NCBI GenBank assembly: GCA_963977415.1
Contig: CAXBOS010000010.1
Span: 1-64,000, forward strand
Reading direction: 5' to 3'
DNA: 64,000 nt
Source: Croceimicrobium sp963977415
Lineage (GTDB): Bacteria > Bacteroidota > Bacteroidia > Flavobacteriales > Schleiferiaceae
Shown here: positions 10,225-18,946 of the stretch, in pieces
How the letters are laid out: each line of letters opens with the position of its first letter
Numbering within the stretch: position 1 is the first letter of the stretch
Position numbers and translations under genes: made by a program
Notes under the pieces: model-generated
What the model saw: the letters and a program-made list of their open reading frames with translations, nothing else
What the model was told of the DNA's origin: nothing
Database searches by the model: none

Positions 10225-12411
10225 ATGAATATGTTTTATTCAAGGTACATACTCTCATTCCGTCGGGTATTTTTCTCATTACTGATCTTTCTTAGTCCAT
10301 TTTTTTCTTTTGCGCAATCAGGCATTGATCACTGGGAGACGGTTGTTTTCAATTCAGATATTTGGTCTTATAGAGTAGGAACTTCAGCGCCTCCTCCCAA
10401 CTGGATGCAAGCCCAGTTCAATGATAGTACATGGCTAACTGGTCCCGGTGGCTTTGGTTATGGAGACGGAGATGATAGTACTATAATTCCACCTACAATT
10501 TCGCTCTGTATTAGGATACCGTTTAATCTTGCCGACACGGCAAAAATTAAGATGGCCGTATTGCATGCGGATTACGATGATGCTTTTATAGCCTATTTAA
10601 ACGGCACTGAAATCGCTCGGGGAAATTTTGGTCCTCCAGGGACCTTTCTAGCTTATAACGATATACCAGCTACCGATCATGAGGCAAGCCTTTATCAAGG
10701 AGGCCTCCCCGAAGCTTATCCAATTTACCCTTTGGCTTTCGATCAAGTAATTAAGGAAAATGAAAATGTATTGGCGATTCAGATCAATAATTTTATGATT
10801 TCTTCTTCAGACTTTTCCAGTAACTTTTTTCTTTCTCTTGCTATTGCAGATACCTCAAGAGATTTTAATCCTACACCCAGTTGGTTTTACCCGCCGTTTA
10901 TTGGTAGTCACCTTCCTTTAATCAGCATCAATACAGGCTCTCAGGTAATTGTTGATGAGCCAAAAATTAATGCCACGATGAAGGTTGTAGATAATGGCAT
11001 TGGCATAATAAATTATTGGTTCGATGCCGGAACTGATTATGACGGTGCGATTGGCATAGAAATTCGAGGCGCTTCCTCACAGAGTTTTGACAAAAAGAAT
11101 TATGGACTGGAAACCCGCGATCAGAATGGTAATAACAATAATGTATCCCTATTGGGCATGCCTAATGAAAACGATTGGGTATTGCATGGCCCATATTCTG
11201 ATAAGAGTCTGCTTCGTAATGCCATCACTTTTGAAATAGCGCGCGATATGATGGATTATGCTTCCCGAACACGATTTTGTGAATTGATAATTAATGAAGA
11301 GTATAAAGGTATTTACCTTTTAATGGAAAAAATTAAGCGTGATAATAACCGCGTCGATATCGCAAATTTACGCACTTCAGACATTTCTGGCGATGAGTTG
11401 ACGGGTGGTTATATTATTCAGATAGATCGAGACGACCTTAGTACCACGAGTGATGGCTGGCGTTCTCCTTATGGGACTTTTCCTTTTTATGCCTATCATA
11501 ATCCAAGTAAGGATCAATTAGTACCGGCTCAGAAAAACTACATCCGCAATTGGATATCGAACTTTGAACAAGCCATGACAAGGCCCGATTTTAATTCGAC
11601 TTATGAAAATTACATCGACGTCACGTCTTTTGTAGATTATTTCCTAATCAATGAATTAGCGAAACATGTGGATGCCTTTAAATTGAGCTTTTACATGTAT
11701 AAGCAAAAGGATAGTGACGGAGGTAAGCTGCATATGGGGCCTATTTGGGATATTAATTTGGGCTATGGAAATTTTGATTTTGGATGTAACCCAGACCCAA
11801 ATGGTTGGATTTATCCATGTACATCGGATGCTTTTTGGTTTGACAAAATATTAGGAATACCAGCTGTTCAAAACCGCATTTACTGTCGTTGGGAGGAACT
11901 TAAACAGAATAAGCTAAGTAATACCTTCTTAATCAGTAAGATAGATTCCTTGGTGAGCCTTTTAGGTCCAGCGGTGGATCGGAATTTTAATGAGTATGAC
12001 ATATTAGGCAGCTATGTTTGGCCTAATAATTTTATTGGCAATACCCATACAGAAGAAATCACCTTTTTAAAAAATTGGCTAGGGCAGCGTTTAACTTGGA
12101 TGGACAACAATATGTTAGGTAATCCTTCCATAAACTGCAGCTCGCTGCAAACAGGCTCAGTGGAGCTAGTAAGTCATCATTTGAATGTTCAACCCAATCC
12201 TTTTGAAGATCAAATAAGCTTTACCTTTTTTGAAGGTGGAATGAACGAGGGGGAGTTTTATCTTTATAATTTACAAGGAAAACTCATTTCGAAAATTAAG
12301 CCTTTAGAACACGCTGTTCTAGATATGAGTAAGGTTCCAGCCGGGCTGTATATTTATGTATACCGAAAGGGACAACAAGACTTGCAAACGGGAAAATTAG
12401 TGAAAAGGTGA
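10225..12411 (+). CDS. CotH-family protein kinase-like secreted protein with T9SS type A sorting domain
   Basis: The 728-residue product carries a signal peptide (residues about 8-31, ending SFAQ). A beta-sandwich of the LamG/galactose-binding kind (residues about 35-210) precedes a CotH domain (about 255-620) with recognisable EIRGASSQSFDKKNYGLE, NDWVLHGPYSDKSLLRNA and GPIWDINLGYGN segments. CotH proteins are atypical protein kinases, so phosphorylation of a surface partner is possible. The last 75 residues form a type A T9SS sorting domain (VQPNPFEDQISFTF, YNLQGKL, GLYIYVYRKG). Two ATG codons (10225 and 10231) are possible starts. Confidence 0.85.
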   Translation: MNMFYSRYILSFRRVFFSLLIFLSPFFSFAQSGIDHWETVVFNSDIWSYRVGTSAPPPNWMQAQFNDSTWLTGPGGFGYGDGDDSTIIPPTISLCIRIPFNLADTAKIKMAVLHADYDDAFIAYLNGTEIARGNFGPPGTFLAYNDIPATDHEASLYQGGLPEAYPIYPLAFDQVIKENENVLAIQINNFMISSSDFSSNFFLSLAIADTSRDFNPTPSWFYPPFIGSHLPLISINTGSQVIVDEPKINATMKVVDNGIGIINYWFDAGTDYDGAIGIEIRGASSQSFDKKNYGLETRDQNGNNNNVSLLGMPNENDWVLHGPYSDKSLLRNAITFEIARDMMDYASRTRFCELIINEEYKGIYLLMEKIKRDNNRVDIANLRTSDISGDELTGGYIIQIDRDDLSTTSDGWRSPYGTFPFYAYHNPSKDQLVPAQKNYIRNWISNFEQAMTRPDFNSTYENYIDVTSFVDYFLINELAKHVDAFKLSFYMYKQKDSDGGKLHMGPIWDINLGYGNFDFGCNPDPNGWIYPCTSDAFWFDKILGIPAVQNRIYCRWEELKQNKLSNTFLISKIDSLVSLLGPAVDRNFNEYDILGSYVWPNNFIGNTHTEEITFLKNWLGQRLTWMDNNMLGNPSINCSSLQTGSVELVSHHLNVQPNPFEDQISFTFFEGGMNEGEFYLYNLQGKLISKIKPLEHAVLDMSKVPAGLYIYVYRKGQQDLQTGKLVKR

Positions 12412-12751
12412 ATGGTGTTGTCCCAAAATAATTACTCCAATAATTTTTTTGATCCCTCATTAAAGTGAAGCCCAATTTTCTAATATGCCATTAGAGAAGA
12501 ATTCACTCTGCTTTTCGTTTAAGCTTAAAATCTCTCTGGCAAGATTTCAACTTTTCTAACGCTTGGTATTAGGTTAAAGAAAGGTGACAGTAAAAGTGAC
12601 AAGAGTAGTGTGTCGCAAAAAGGCTATGATTTAAAATCGCCTGAATTTCAGCATTTTAATAATTTAATCGAAAATAAACATTCAGACCTTTGTTTCAGAT
12701 GGACTAAAACAAAAAAAGCCTCGTAATCTATTGAATACGAGGCTTTTTAAG
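12412..12751. other. Host intergenic stretch left of the prophage
   Basis: These 340 bases between the CotH gene and attL hold no gene I can support. The only clear structure is the hairpin terminator at 12713-12748, described separately. Confidence 0.6.
12713..12748 (-). terminator. Terminator hairpin, probably the original tRNA-Phe terminator, now stranded at attL
   Basis: AAAAAGCCTCGTA pairs perfectly with TACGAGGCTTTTT (13-bp arms), with A and T runs that allow termination in either direction. It abuts attL. If the prophage is removed on paper, this hairpin falls immediately 3' of the minus-strand tRNA-Phe gene, so before integration it would have ended the tRNA transcript. Confidence 0.75.
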
Positions 12752-12767
12752 GTGGTGCCAGCTGGAA
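12752..12767. other. attL core
   Basis: GTGGTGCCAGCTGGAA is identical to positions 62642-62657, the 3' end of tRNA-Phe read on the minus strand. Beyond the 16 bp the two junctions diverge (ctcatacc here, tcgaacc at the tRNA). This is the displaced copy and does not form part of an intact tRNA. Confidence 0.9.
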
Positions 12768-12827
12768 CTCATACCAGCCTTATTACTATCTAAAAATCAA
12801 TGGTTTAGAACGATTCTTTAGAAAAAT

Positions 12828-12848
12828 CGTCCACAAACCGTCTACAAA
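12828..12848 (+). promoter_or_regulatory. Candidate integrase arm-type sites, left
   Basis: Two copies of GTCYACA (12829-12835 and 12840-12846) lie 11 bp apart in the same orientation, just inside attL. Three copies in the same orientation lie inside attR (62476-62516). Paired arm sites are expected for lambda-type integrases, but binding is inferred. Confidence 0.45.
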
Positions 12849-13255
12849 TCGTCTTCCTCAATCTTCTTCTTGAAGTCCGCAAGTGCTGTTCTTAATGACT
12901 CGCCTAATAATTTGGCGTGTTCTGGATTAAACTCATAAGGGTCGATCTCAATTTTCAATTTGAAACCGCTTTCTTTTGCTCTATATTCTATTAGGGCATC
13001 ATTTAACGGAGGTAAGCCTTGACTAAATTTTGCAGCAGCACCAGAGCTCTGAGCAAAAAATTCATCAAAATAATTTGGCCCTAAAACTTTCTCCAGCTCT
13101 TCAATTTCACTGGGCTTATATTCCGACTTACTGATCCATGTATTGGCAATATTCTGCCGTGATGTATTCATCTCTTTGGCTAGCCAAGCTTGAGTTCTTC
13201 CTTCTCTTGTGAGTTTAGCTTTCAAAAACTCTCCGATGTGATTTTCATATGACAT
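12842..13255 (-). CDS. Phage repressor-like helix-turn-helix protein
   Basis: The 137-residue product (start chosen at the ATG on 13255, giving MSYENHIGEF; an upstream in-frame ATG at 13297 adds 14 residues) has an N-terminal HTH resembling the CI/XRE group (TREGRTQAWLAKEMNTSRQNIANTW). A linker and a short C-terminal helical region likely used for oligomerisation follow. It is the first gene inside attL and is transcribed away from the Cro-like gene at 13410, the standard immunity-region layout. A palindromic operator (13361-13382) lies between them. No LexA-like protease motif is present, so RecA-triggered self-cleavage is not supported. Confidence 0.75.
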   Translation of the reverse strand: MSYENHIGEFLKAKLTREGRTQAWLAKEMNTSRQNIANTWISKSEYKPSEIEELEKVLGPNYFDEFFAQSSGAAAKFSQGLPPLNDALIEYRAKESGFKLKIEIDPYEFNPEHAKLLGESLRTALADFKKKIEEDDL

Positions 13256-13360
13256 AAGGCAAATTTCTAGTTTATAAATGGATAATTGGTGAAACATAAG
13301 TTTCAGATATAGTTTACAAAAAGCTCTTTATATTTTGCTAGTAAATTAATTACTATATAT

Positions 13361-13382
13361 TTGTCAAGTCAAAGGTTGACAA
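13361..13382. promoter_or_regulatory. Palindromic operator between repressor and Cro-like genes
   Basis: The site TTGTCAA-N8-TTGACAA has perfect 7-bp arms and lies 28 bases before the Cro-like start. The same TGTCAA-N8-TTGACA arrangement occurs at 33962-33981, ahead of another phage gene. It is the best candidate for the binding site of the repressor or the Cro-like protein. Confidence 0.7.
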
Positions 13383-13409
13383 TAAAAGCATATTAAAAAT
13401 TACAGATTT

Positions 13410-13640
13410 ATGTATTCAGAGTTAGATGTCTATAAAGCCGACAAAACAAAGCTTAAATCAATGGTCAGCAAGTACTTAGGTACGACTTGGCAAACTCGCT
13501 TGGCTAAAGAGTATCCGGTATCAAAAGCAGCTTTAACTGCTTGGAATACGGGAAGGCGAAAAGGAGGCAAGGCAGAAGATATGGTTCGAAAGGCGCTAAT
13601 CGATTTTCGAGAATTGGTGCTGAGCGATTCTGAAAATTAA
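13410..13640 (+). CDS. Cro-like small DNA-binding regulator
   Basis: This 76-residue basic protein contains a probable helix-turn-helix (TRLAKEYPVSKAALTAWNTGRRKGG, residues about 30-54), in which the second helix would be the recognition helix. It is divergent from the repressor gene across a palindromic operator and begins the early rightward operon, so a Cro-type role in the lysis-lysogeny switch is inferred from position and fold. No exact family match is recognised. Confidence 0.6.
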   Translation: MYSELDVYKADKTKLKSMVSKYLGTTWQTRLAKEYPVSKAALTAWNTGRRKGGKAEDMVRKALIDFRELVLSDSEN

Positions 13641-13654
13641 TTAATTCCACTACT

Positions 13655-14218
13655 ATGAAAAATGCAGTTATACCCGGCTTATTTGATGATCATCTAGAAA
13701 TGATTGCCATCGGCGAAGACTTAAAAGTCGTTTTCCGTGGCTTAGCGATTCCCTTCGAAAATCTACCAGAAGCCATACTTGCCAAAATTAGGGCTGAATT
13801 AAACAAAGATATTAAGGCGCGCATGGCGCTAAAGGAATGGGGCTTTAGTGAAGGCGCGGCGATGCTAAAGCAATTTGCTTGGTGTCGCTTTGGAGGAGTT
13901 GATTTAAACCCTGATTTGTGCAGCTCTGGTAAGTTGACTCCAGACTACCATGAATGTGGCAATAGAGGCAATTGCCCTTTTGAGGGTAAAATTTGTGTCA
14001 ACACATTTAATCTTACTAGGAGAGAGGAGGAAGTCTTAAAGCTGATTGCTTTGGGCTATCCTGAAAAACTTATCGCAGCGGATCTTTTTATTGCTCAGGT
14101 AACTGTGGCCAAGGTTCGAAAGTCTTTGTTTGTTAAAACGAAATCGATCTCTTCTGTAGATCTTACGCGGTTTGCCTTAGAGCATAATTTCATAAGCCCT
14201 GGCGATGCGACGCATTGA
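13655..14218 (+). CDS. LuxR-type HTH regulator with N-terminal cysteine cluster
   Basis: The 187-residue protein has a middle region rich in cysteine and histidine (CRFGGVDLNPDLC, then HECGNRGNCPF, then C, residues about 75-115) that could bind a metal. The C-terminal LuxR/FixJ-type HTH (LTRREEEVLKLIALGYPEKLIA, residues about 123-180) binds DNA in that family. LuxR-related proteins of this shape recur in early regions of Bacteroidota phages. It begins 15 bases after the Cro-like gene and overlaps the next gene by 14 bases. It is a plausible early or late gene activator; no receiver or autoinducer domain is present. Confidence 0.7.
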   Translation: MKNAVIPGLFDDHLEMIAIGEDLKVVFRGLAIPFENLPEAILAKIRAELNKDIKARMALKEWGFSEGAAMLKQFAWCRFGGVDLNPDLCSSGKLTPDYHECGNRGNCPFEGKICVNTFNLTRREEEVLKLIALGYPEKLIAADLFIAQVTVAKVRKSLFVKTKSISSVDLTRFALEHNFISPGDATH

Positions 14219-14651
14219 GGATTTAATCGAAATCGCATCTAACGACAAGGGCGCCTACCGTGTGCGATTCAGCTACAATGGTCGCTATACCCTTAGCCCT
14301 TATATCAATCGTAGCGATATCCCACGCATGATTTGTATCCTTCTAGGCAAGCGTATTCAAAGCATGGTAAACCAAAGGTCTTACCTAGTGCGTAAGGGTT
14401 TTGTGTGTAAAAGGCTTGAGGATCAAAAAGCCGCAATTCACCGGCTTAATTACCGCCTTTCGGCCCGCAGTAAATGGGAACCGAATAACTTAAAAAAGTA
14501 CCTGCAGGCGCTATTGCCAGACTTAGAGCTTATCGCACCCAGAATGGGCAGGTATGCTCAATCATGGTTCGAGCTTATTGTGGCGGTAGAGTGCTTTGTC
14601 TATGAAGAGCGCATCGAAAGTAAAATTAAAGCCCTCATTAAAAATGCCTGA
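14205..14651 (+). CDS. Early phage protein of unknown function
   Basis: This 148-residue basic protein begins inside the end of the LuxR-type gene and its stop overlaps the start of the next gene, so it is translationally coupled within the early operon. It is rich in Arg, Lys and Tyr (RVRFSYNGRYTLSPYINRSDIPRM) and lacks membrane segments, suggesting a nucleic-acid-related role. No family is recognised. Confidence 0.55.
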   Translation: MRRIEDLIEIASNDKGAYRVRFSYNGRYTLSPYINRSDIPRMICILLGKRIQSMVNQRSYLVRKGFVCKRLEDQKAAIHRLNYRLSARSKWEPNNLKKYLQALLPDLELIAPRMGRYAQSWFELIVAVECFVYEERIESKIKALIKNA

Positions 14652-14829
14652 TACTCCAGACAAAGTCTACCTAAAACGGCTGTGTGAACGAGACTATGCC
14701 GCTATATCCAATCAAATAGCATCTCTGGAATTTGACGACCGCTTGAGTCAAGAGGATAAAGAACTTTTAAAGAAATTTTATGAAAAGGATAAAGCAAGAG
14801 CTGAGAGGCACTATCGACTATTTGCATAG
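14644..14829 (+). CDS. Small early phage protein, helical
   Basis: The start at 14644 (MPDTPDKVYLKRLCERD) overlaps the stop of the previous gene; an ORF open from 14596 would need a 48-base overlap and is less likely. The 61-residue product is highly charged and helical (EDKELLKKFYEKDKARAERHYRLF). The function is unknown. Confidence 0.5.
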   Translation: MPDTPDKVYLKRLCERDYAAISNQIASLEFDDRLSQEDKELLKKFYEKDKARAERHYRLFA

Positions 14830-15022
14830 TAGAGGAGGAGTATTGTTAGGTCTCCTCTATATAATTGTGATACACACTTTAGCAATAGTTGGTATGGCTT
14901 ATTTCATTGAAAAAAACAGTGACTTCGAACTTGGGGAAGATCAGGTCAGTGAGCTGTCCGCCAGCAGCACAGAAACCTCAAAGGGCTATGGCGGTAGCCC
15001 TTTATTTAAAGATGATGAATAA
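14780..15022 (+). CDS. Small single-pass membrane protein in early operon
   Basis: The 80-residue product has a basic N-terminus (MKRIKQELRGTIDYLHSRGG), one hydrophobic helix (VLLGLLYIIVIHTLAIVGMA, residues about 21-40) and an acidic soluble tail, which predicts a positive-inside N-terminus. It overlaps the preceding frame by 50 bases and the next gene by one base (TAATG). Small early membrane proteins in phages often alter host physiology or exclude other phages, but nothing specific is shown here. Confidence 0.55.
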   Translation: MKRIKQELRGTIDYLHSRGGVLLGLLYIIVIHTLAIVGMAYFIEKNSDFELGEDQVSELSASSTETSKGYGGSPLFKDDE

Positions 15023-15369
15023 TGGAGTTTACGATAGTACGCGAGGGCAACCCAGAGTGGAGGCTAATCCTAAAGTTTGAGAATACAAAAGTGCTTAGTA
15101 GCAAGCTGGAGCAAATGGCAGAGGTTAACTTCGAGCTGAAGAGCTGCATTAAAGACTGGGACAATGTTTTAAAGGGGTTTTCACAATATCTAGCAGTTAA
15201 CATATATCAATTCCTCTATGCTTGCCAGATTGGTGAGGAAAGACGGAGACTAAGAAGCTGTCAAGAACTTATCTGGGGTTTATGTCCAGAGATTAAGGAG
15301 GTAACTATTCTATCGGTGGATGCCCCAAATGTAAAAGATCACGATCTAACTATTCGCCAAAGTGTGTAG
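15022..15369 (+). CDS. Early phage protein of unknown function
   Basis: The 115-residue soluble protein starts at an ATG that shares one base with the preceding stop, which implies coupled translation. It contains no recognisable domain; there is a helical middle (SSKLEQMAEVNFELKSCIKDW) and three scattered cysteines. It precedes another coupled small gene. Confidence 0.5.
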   Translation: MEFTIVREGNPEWRLILKFENTKVLSSKLEQMAEVNFELKSCIKDWDNVLKGFSQYLAVNIYQFLYACQIGEERRRLRSCQELIWGLCPEIKEVTILSVDAPNVKDHDLTIRQSV

Positions 15370-15373
15370 GGCT

Positions 15374-15586
15374 ATGGTAGTATCTAGAGTCCAGTTTATC
15401 GTGTTTTGCCAGAAGCATGAGGTCTATGCGCCCTTTCATTTGAATGTAAAGGAAATGGCCAAGGTGCAAGCTTTTGTTCGGTCCTTTTACGAGACGGCTT
15501 ATATCGCTAATGTTGACCAAGTCGAGATTTCAGAGGCGGAGTATAAAAATCATAACTACGAATCTGGGAAACCGCGCAAAGCATAG
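15374..15586 (+). CDS. Small early phage protein
   Basis: The product is about 70 residues. I prefer the ATG at 15374, five bases after the preceding stop; a GTG at 15362 would overlap that stop. The sequence (VQFIVFCQKHEVYAPFHLNV) shows no known motif. It lies within the same unidirectional early operon. Confidence 0.45.
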   Translation: MVVSRVQFIVFCQKHEVYAPFHLNVKEMAKVQAFVRSFYETAYIANVDQVEISEAEYKNHNYESGKPRKA

Positions 15587-15592
15587 TAAGCC

Positions 15593-15793
15593 ATGGCAAA
15601 GCGAAAGTTAAGGGCGGCTGAGGAAGCCCGCTTGCAAAAGAGGCCTCCCGCTAAGCAGGAAATTGAACGAGTCAAGTTAGGTAAGCCCTGTGGCCATTGC
15701 AAATTAAGCAAGGTAGGGCAGTGCCGAAGATGCCGCGATGTAGGGCGCTATTTATGGTCTAAGCACCAAAATCAATACTTGCTGGCGATTTAA
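15593..15793 (+). CDS. Small basic zinc-ribbon-like protein
   Basis: The 66-residue product is very basic at its N-terminus (MAKRKLRAAEEARLQKR) and carries a CGHC-x6-CRRC cluster (residues about 36-48), a plausible four-cysteine zinc ribbon. It lies six bases after the previous gene and 41 bases before the primase-helicase. A replication-accessory or nucleic-acid-binding role is inferred from that location. Confidence 0.5.
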   Translation: MAKRKLRAAEEARLQKRPPAKQEIERVKLGKPCGHCKLSKVGQCRRCRDVGRYLWSKHQNQYLLAI

Positions 15794-15834
15794 ACGAGTT
15801 GCCGAATTCAAACTATTAAAGTGTAACTGTAATA

Positions 15835-18654
15835 ATGTTCATCGACCATAAAAAATTACTCGAGCAAACGAATGGGGGCCTCGAGATCATACTTAAGTAT
15901 TATCCAGATGCGGAGAAAGCGGCCCAGGATTCTAGGCAGAAGTTTAAGATGAGAAGCGATGAAAAGACGCCTTCTGCCAGCTTAAAGAAAATGCCTGATG
16001 GCAATTATATCGTTACGGATTGGGGCGAGGTTAAGAACACACCGCGCAATGGGATTCAGATATGCATGAAGGAAGAGGGGCTTGACTTCCGGGATGCGGT
16101 GTTATTCTTGGCTAAAGATTTTGGTATTGCTGGCGAGGGTGGTCACAAAGCTGTTTTTCAAAAGGATTACGAACAGCTGCCAGCGGCCGACGGGCAAAAA
16201 GAAGGTGACTATCTTTTTGAGTATAAAGAGTACACCAATAAGGAACTGGCTGTAATTGGCCCAGGTGTTACCAAAGATCAATGTTTAGATCATAAGCTGT
16301 ACTCCCTTAAAAGTTATACTTATGTAAGAATAAGTAAAAAGACGGGGGAGCTGGTGCAGCATGTTTTTAAGAGCAACGAAAACTACCCGATTTTTCAGTT
16401 TGTTTTTGAGGACGGTGAAGCGCAATGGGGTAAGCGTTTGGAGCCTAAAGCGGAGAATAAAGCAGATCGTTTCCGGTATTTTGGTGAGCGGCCGAGTGAC
16501 TATATCATGGGGATTCACTTGATAAAACGTCGCTGGCGCAAGGAGAATGCCGATGCGGCCGATCAGCATGATTCCATGGACGAAAGGGAGGAGCAAGCCA
16601 CCCGCATGGATAAGAAGCTGCCAGAGATTATTATTTGCGGAGGCGATCGCGATGCCCTAAGCACAGAGGCTGCCATTAACACCAATGTGGTTTGGTTTAA
16701 TTCCGAAACGGCCAAAATCTCTAAGCGCACCATGAAGGAGCTGGAGACTTATGCTTACAAGGTGTATTACCTGGGCGACATTGATTCCACTGGCTTAAAG
16801 GTGCAGCATAAGCTGGCCATGGAGCATTTAGATCTTCATTTGGTAAGACTGCCCGAAAAGTTGCAAAAGTTTAAAGATCATCGTGGTAATCCTTGCAAGG
16901 ATGTGCGTGACTTCTTGGAGCATTTCAATAGCTTTCAGCTGAAGGAATTAGTGCGGGTTGCGATTCCTTATCGCATGTGGGATATTGTTTGGAAGAAAGA
17001 TACTCGCACCGAATTTTACTATAAGGACTATGCGATCAACCCGCTTCAAACCTATAATTTTTTAGAGGCTTGTGGCTTTTATCGCTTCAAGCTTCCTAAT
17101 GTAAAAACGGGTTATGTGTACATCCATAAAAAGGATGGGGTAATTGAGGAGATCGATCACGTAGAAATAAAGGCTTTTGTAAATGACTTCCTGAAGGAGA
17201 TAAAAAGCGAGCCGAAACTACGCAATGCCTTCTACAAAAGTAGACAGTACTTGGGCGAACAGTCTTTGAGTAATTTAAGCTTAAAGGAAATCGATTTTAC
17301 GGATTATACGCCTACTTCCCAGCTATTTTTCTTTAAGAATCAAAACTGGGAGGTAAGTAAAGAGGGCATCCGAGAAATTAAAGCAGGCGAGGTAACCGCT
17401 AATGTGTGGGCCGATGAAGTGATAAAGCATAAGGTTAAGAAGCTGGACGATCCTTTTACGGTGACGCGAAGCGAAGAGGGCGAATACGATATCAAGCTGC
17501 ATAATAAAGACTGTCTGTTTCTGCAGTACCTCATTAATACCAGCCGGGTGCACTGGCAAGAAGAAAAGAGTCTGCAGGAGAAAGGCATTAAGCTTTCGGA
17601 AGAGAAAGACCAGGAACAAAGGTTACACCTAATCAATAAGATTTACAGCCTAGGTTACCTCTTGCACCGTTATAAAGATCCTTCGCGCCCCTGGGCGGTT
17701 TTTGCTATGGATAATAAGATTAGCGATGATGGCGAATCGCATGGTGGTTCGGGAAAGTCTATCGCCTATAAGGCCGTGCGGTATTTTATGAAATCGGTGA
17801 GCCTAGAAGGGCGTAACCCGAAGCTTACCGAAAACCCCCACGTTTACGAAAACGTAACCAGCCATACCAATTATATTTTGGTAGATGATGCCAATAAATA
17901 CCTAAAATTCGATTTCTTCTATTCGCAGCTGACGGGTGAAATGACAGTGAACCCAAAGCATGGCAAGCAGTATGAAATTCCTTTTGAGGATGTTCCGAAG
18001 CTGGCTATCACTTCTAATTTCGCTTTGCGCGATGATAGTCCTAGTACTTACAGAAGACTACTGTTCTCGGTGTTTTCGGATTATTACCATGAAGATAAAG
18101 ACGGGGAGTATGGCGGTAGCTTTTCGCCGAAGGACGAGTTTGGAAAAAACTTGTTTATGGATTTCACGGAAGAGGAGTGGAACCTTTTTATTAATACCAT
18201 GGCGCATTGCTTAAAGGTCTATCTGAGTTTCCCGAAGATAGATCCTCCTATGGGTAATGTTACGGCGCGGAACCAGATTACGCAAATGACACAGGAGTTT
18301 AAAGACTGGGCCGATGTGTATTTTGGGGAAGACAGCAATGCGGATAAGTGGATTGTAAAAACCGATGCTTATACCGATTTCTTAGAAAAGAACCGCTCGG
18401 CGCAGCGCACCTTTGGCAAGGTGAATCGCTTTAAAAAGTCCTTGAAAATCTACTGCAAGTACAAGGGCTATATCCTTAATCCGGAAATATTAAACCCCGA
18501 TAGTTCTGGCCGCCTGGTGCGGACGGTACAAGGTAAAAGTGCCGAGCATTTTTATGTGCAGGCGCATGATCGTAAAATCTACGATTTCGAGGGGCATGTA
18601 GTGAACACCAAAATTTCTTTAGATGAACAACGAGAAGACGATCTCCCCTTTTAA
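15835..18654 (+). CDS. Phage replication primase-helicase
   Basis: The 939-residue protein combines an N-terminal primase zinc-domain-like region without clear zinc ligands (residues 1-105), a Toprim-like segment (EIIICGGDRDALS, then YYLGDIDSTGLK, about 262-325) and a C-terminal superfamily 3-like/DUF5906 helicase. The helicase has Walker A GGSGKS (about residue 638), Walker B-like YILVDDAN and a sensor/arginine-finger region (KLAITSNFALRDDSPSTYRRLLFSVF). It should synthesise primers and unwind DNA at the phage origin. It is the largest early gene and is followed by a frame overlapping its last 32 bases. Confidence 0.8.
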   Translation: MFIDHKKLLEQTNGGLEIILKYYPDAEKAAQDSRQKFKMRSDEKTPSASLKKMPDGNYIVTDWGEVKNTPRNGIQICMKEEGLDFRDAVLFLAKDFGIAGEGGHKAVFQKDYEQLPAADGQKEGDYLFEYKEYTNKELAVIGPGVTKDQCLDHKLYSLKSYTYVRISKKTGELVQHVFKSNENYPIFQFVFEDGEAQWGKRLEPKAENKADRFRYFGERPSDYIMGIHLIKRRWRKENADAADQHDSMDEREEQATRMDKKLPEIIICGGDRDALSTEAAINTNVVWFNSETAKISKRTMKELETYAYKVYYLGDIDSTGLKVQHKLAMEHLDLHLVRLPEKLQKFKDHRGNPCKDVRDFLEHFNSFQLKELVRVAIPYRMWDIVWKKDTRTEFYYKDYAINPLQTYNFLEACGFYRFKLPNVKTGYVYIHKKDGVIEEIDHVEIKAFVNDFLKEIKSEPKLRNAFYKSRQYLGEQSLSNLSLKEIDFTDYTPTSQLFFFKNQNWEVSKEGIREIKAGEVTANVWADEVIKHKVKKLDDPFTVTRSEEGEYDIKLHNKDCLFLQYLINTSRVHWQEEKSLQEKGIKLSEEKDQEQRLHLINKIYSLGYLLHRYKDPSRPWAVFAMDNKISDDGESHGGSGKSIAYKAVRYFMKSVSLEGRNPKLTENPHVYENVTSHTNYILVDDANKYLKFDFFYSQLTGEMTVNPKHGKQYEIPFEDVPKLAITSNFALRDDSPSTYRRLLFSVFSDYYHEDKDGEYGGSFSPKDEFGKNLFMDFTEEEWNLFINTMAHCLKVYLSFPKIDPPMGNVTARNQITQMTQEFKDWADVYFGEDSNADKWIVKTDAYTDFLEKNRSAQRTFGKVNRFKKSLKIYCKYKGYILNPEILNPDSSGRLVRTVQGKSAEHFYVQAHDRKIYDFEGHVVNTKISLDEQREDDLPF

Positions 18655-18940
18655 GGTAGCGCCTTTGGAGATAAAAACACCAGCTGGGCCCCAAGCTATA
18701 AAAAGGCCAATGGAGTGGGTGCGAAGTGAGCATTTGCTAGACTTTATTGACCCAGAAAAGAAAGAGAAAATTATCAATATGCCTTACTGGATCTTAACCA
18801 GTTCGGGTGCCTTGTGGTTTGAGTTTGTGCGCAAGGAAACCGAGAAAGAAGAGCTATTGCAACTAATACGGGCTAAAGTAATCTACATCCGACCCTGTGA
18901 CGCCCGCAGTAAAGCCACACAGGAAAACTTAAATCAATAA
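18623..18940 (+). CDS. Small phage protein downstream of primase-helicase
   Basis: The 105-residue product starts inside the end of the primase-helicase gene (MNNEKTISPF) and ends six bases before the antirepressor start. It has a hydrophobic-aromatic patch (MPYWILTSSGALWFEFV) and charged ends, with no recognised domain. Tight overlap suggests co-regulation with replication. Confidence 0.5.
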   Translation: MNNEKTISPFKVAPLEIKTPAGPQAIKRPMEWVRSEHLLDFIDPEKKEKIINMPYWILTSSGALWFEFVRKETEKEELLQLIRAKVIYIRPCDARSKATQENLNQ

Positions 18941-18946
18941 ACACTT

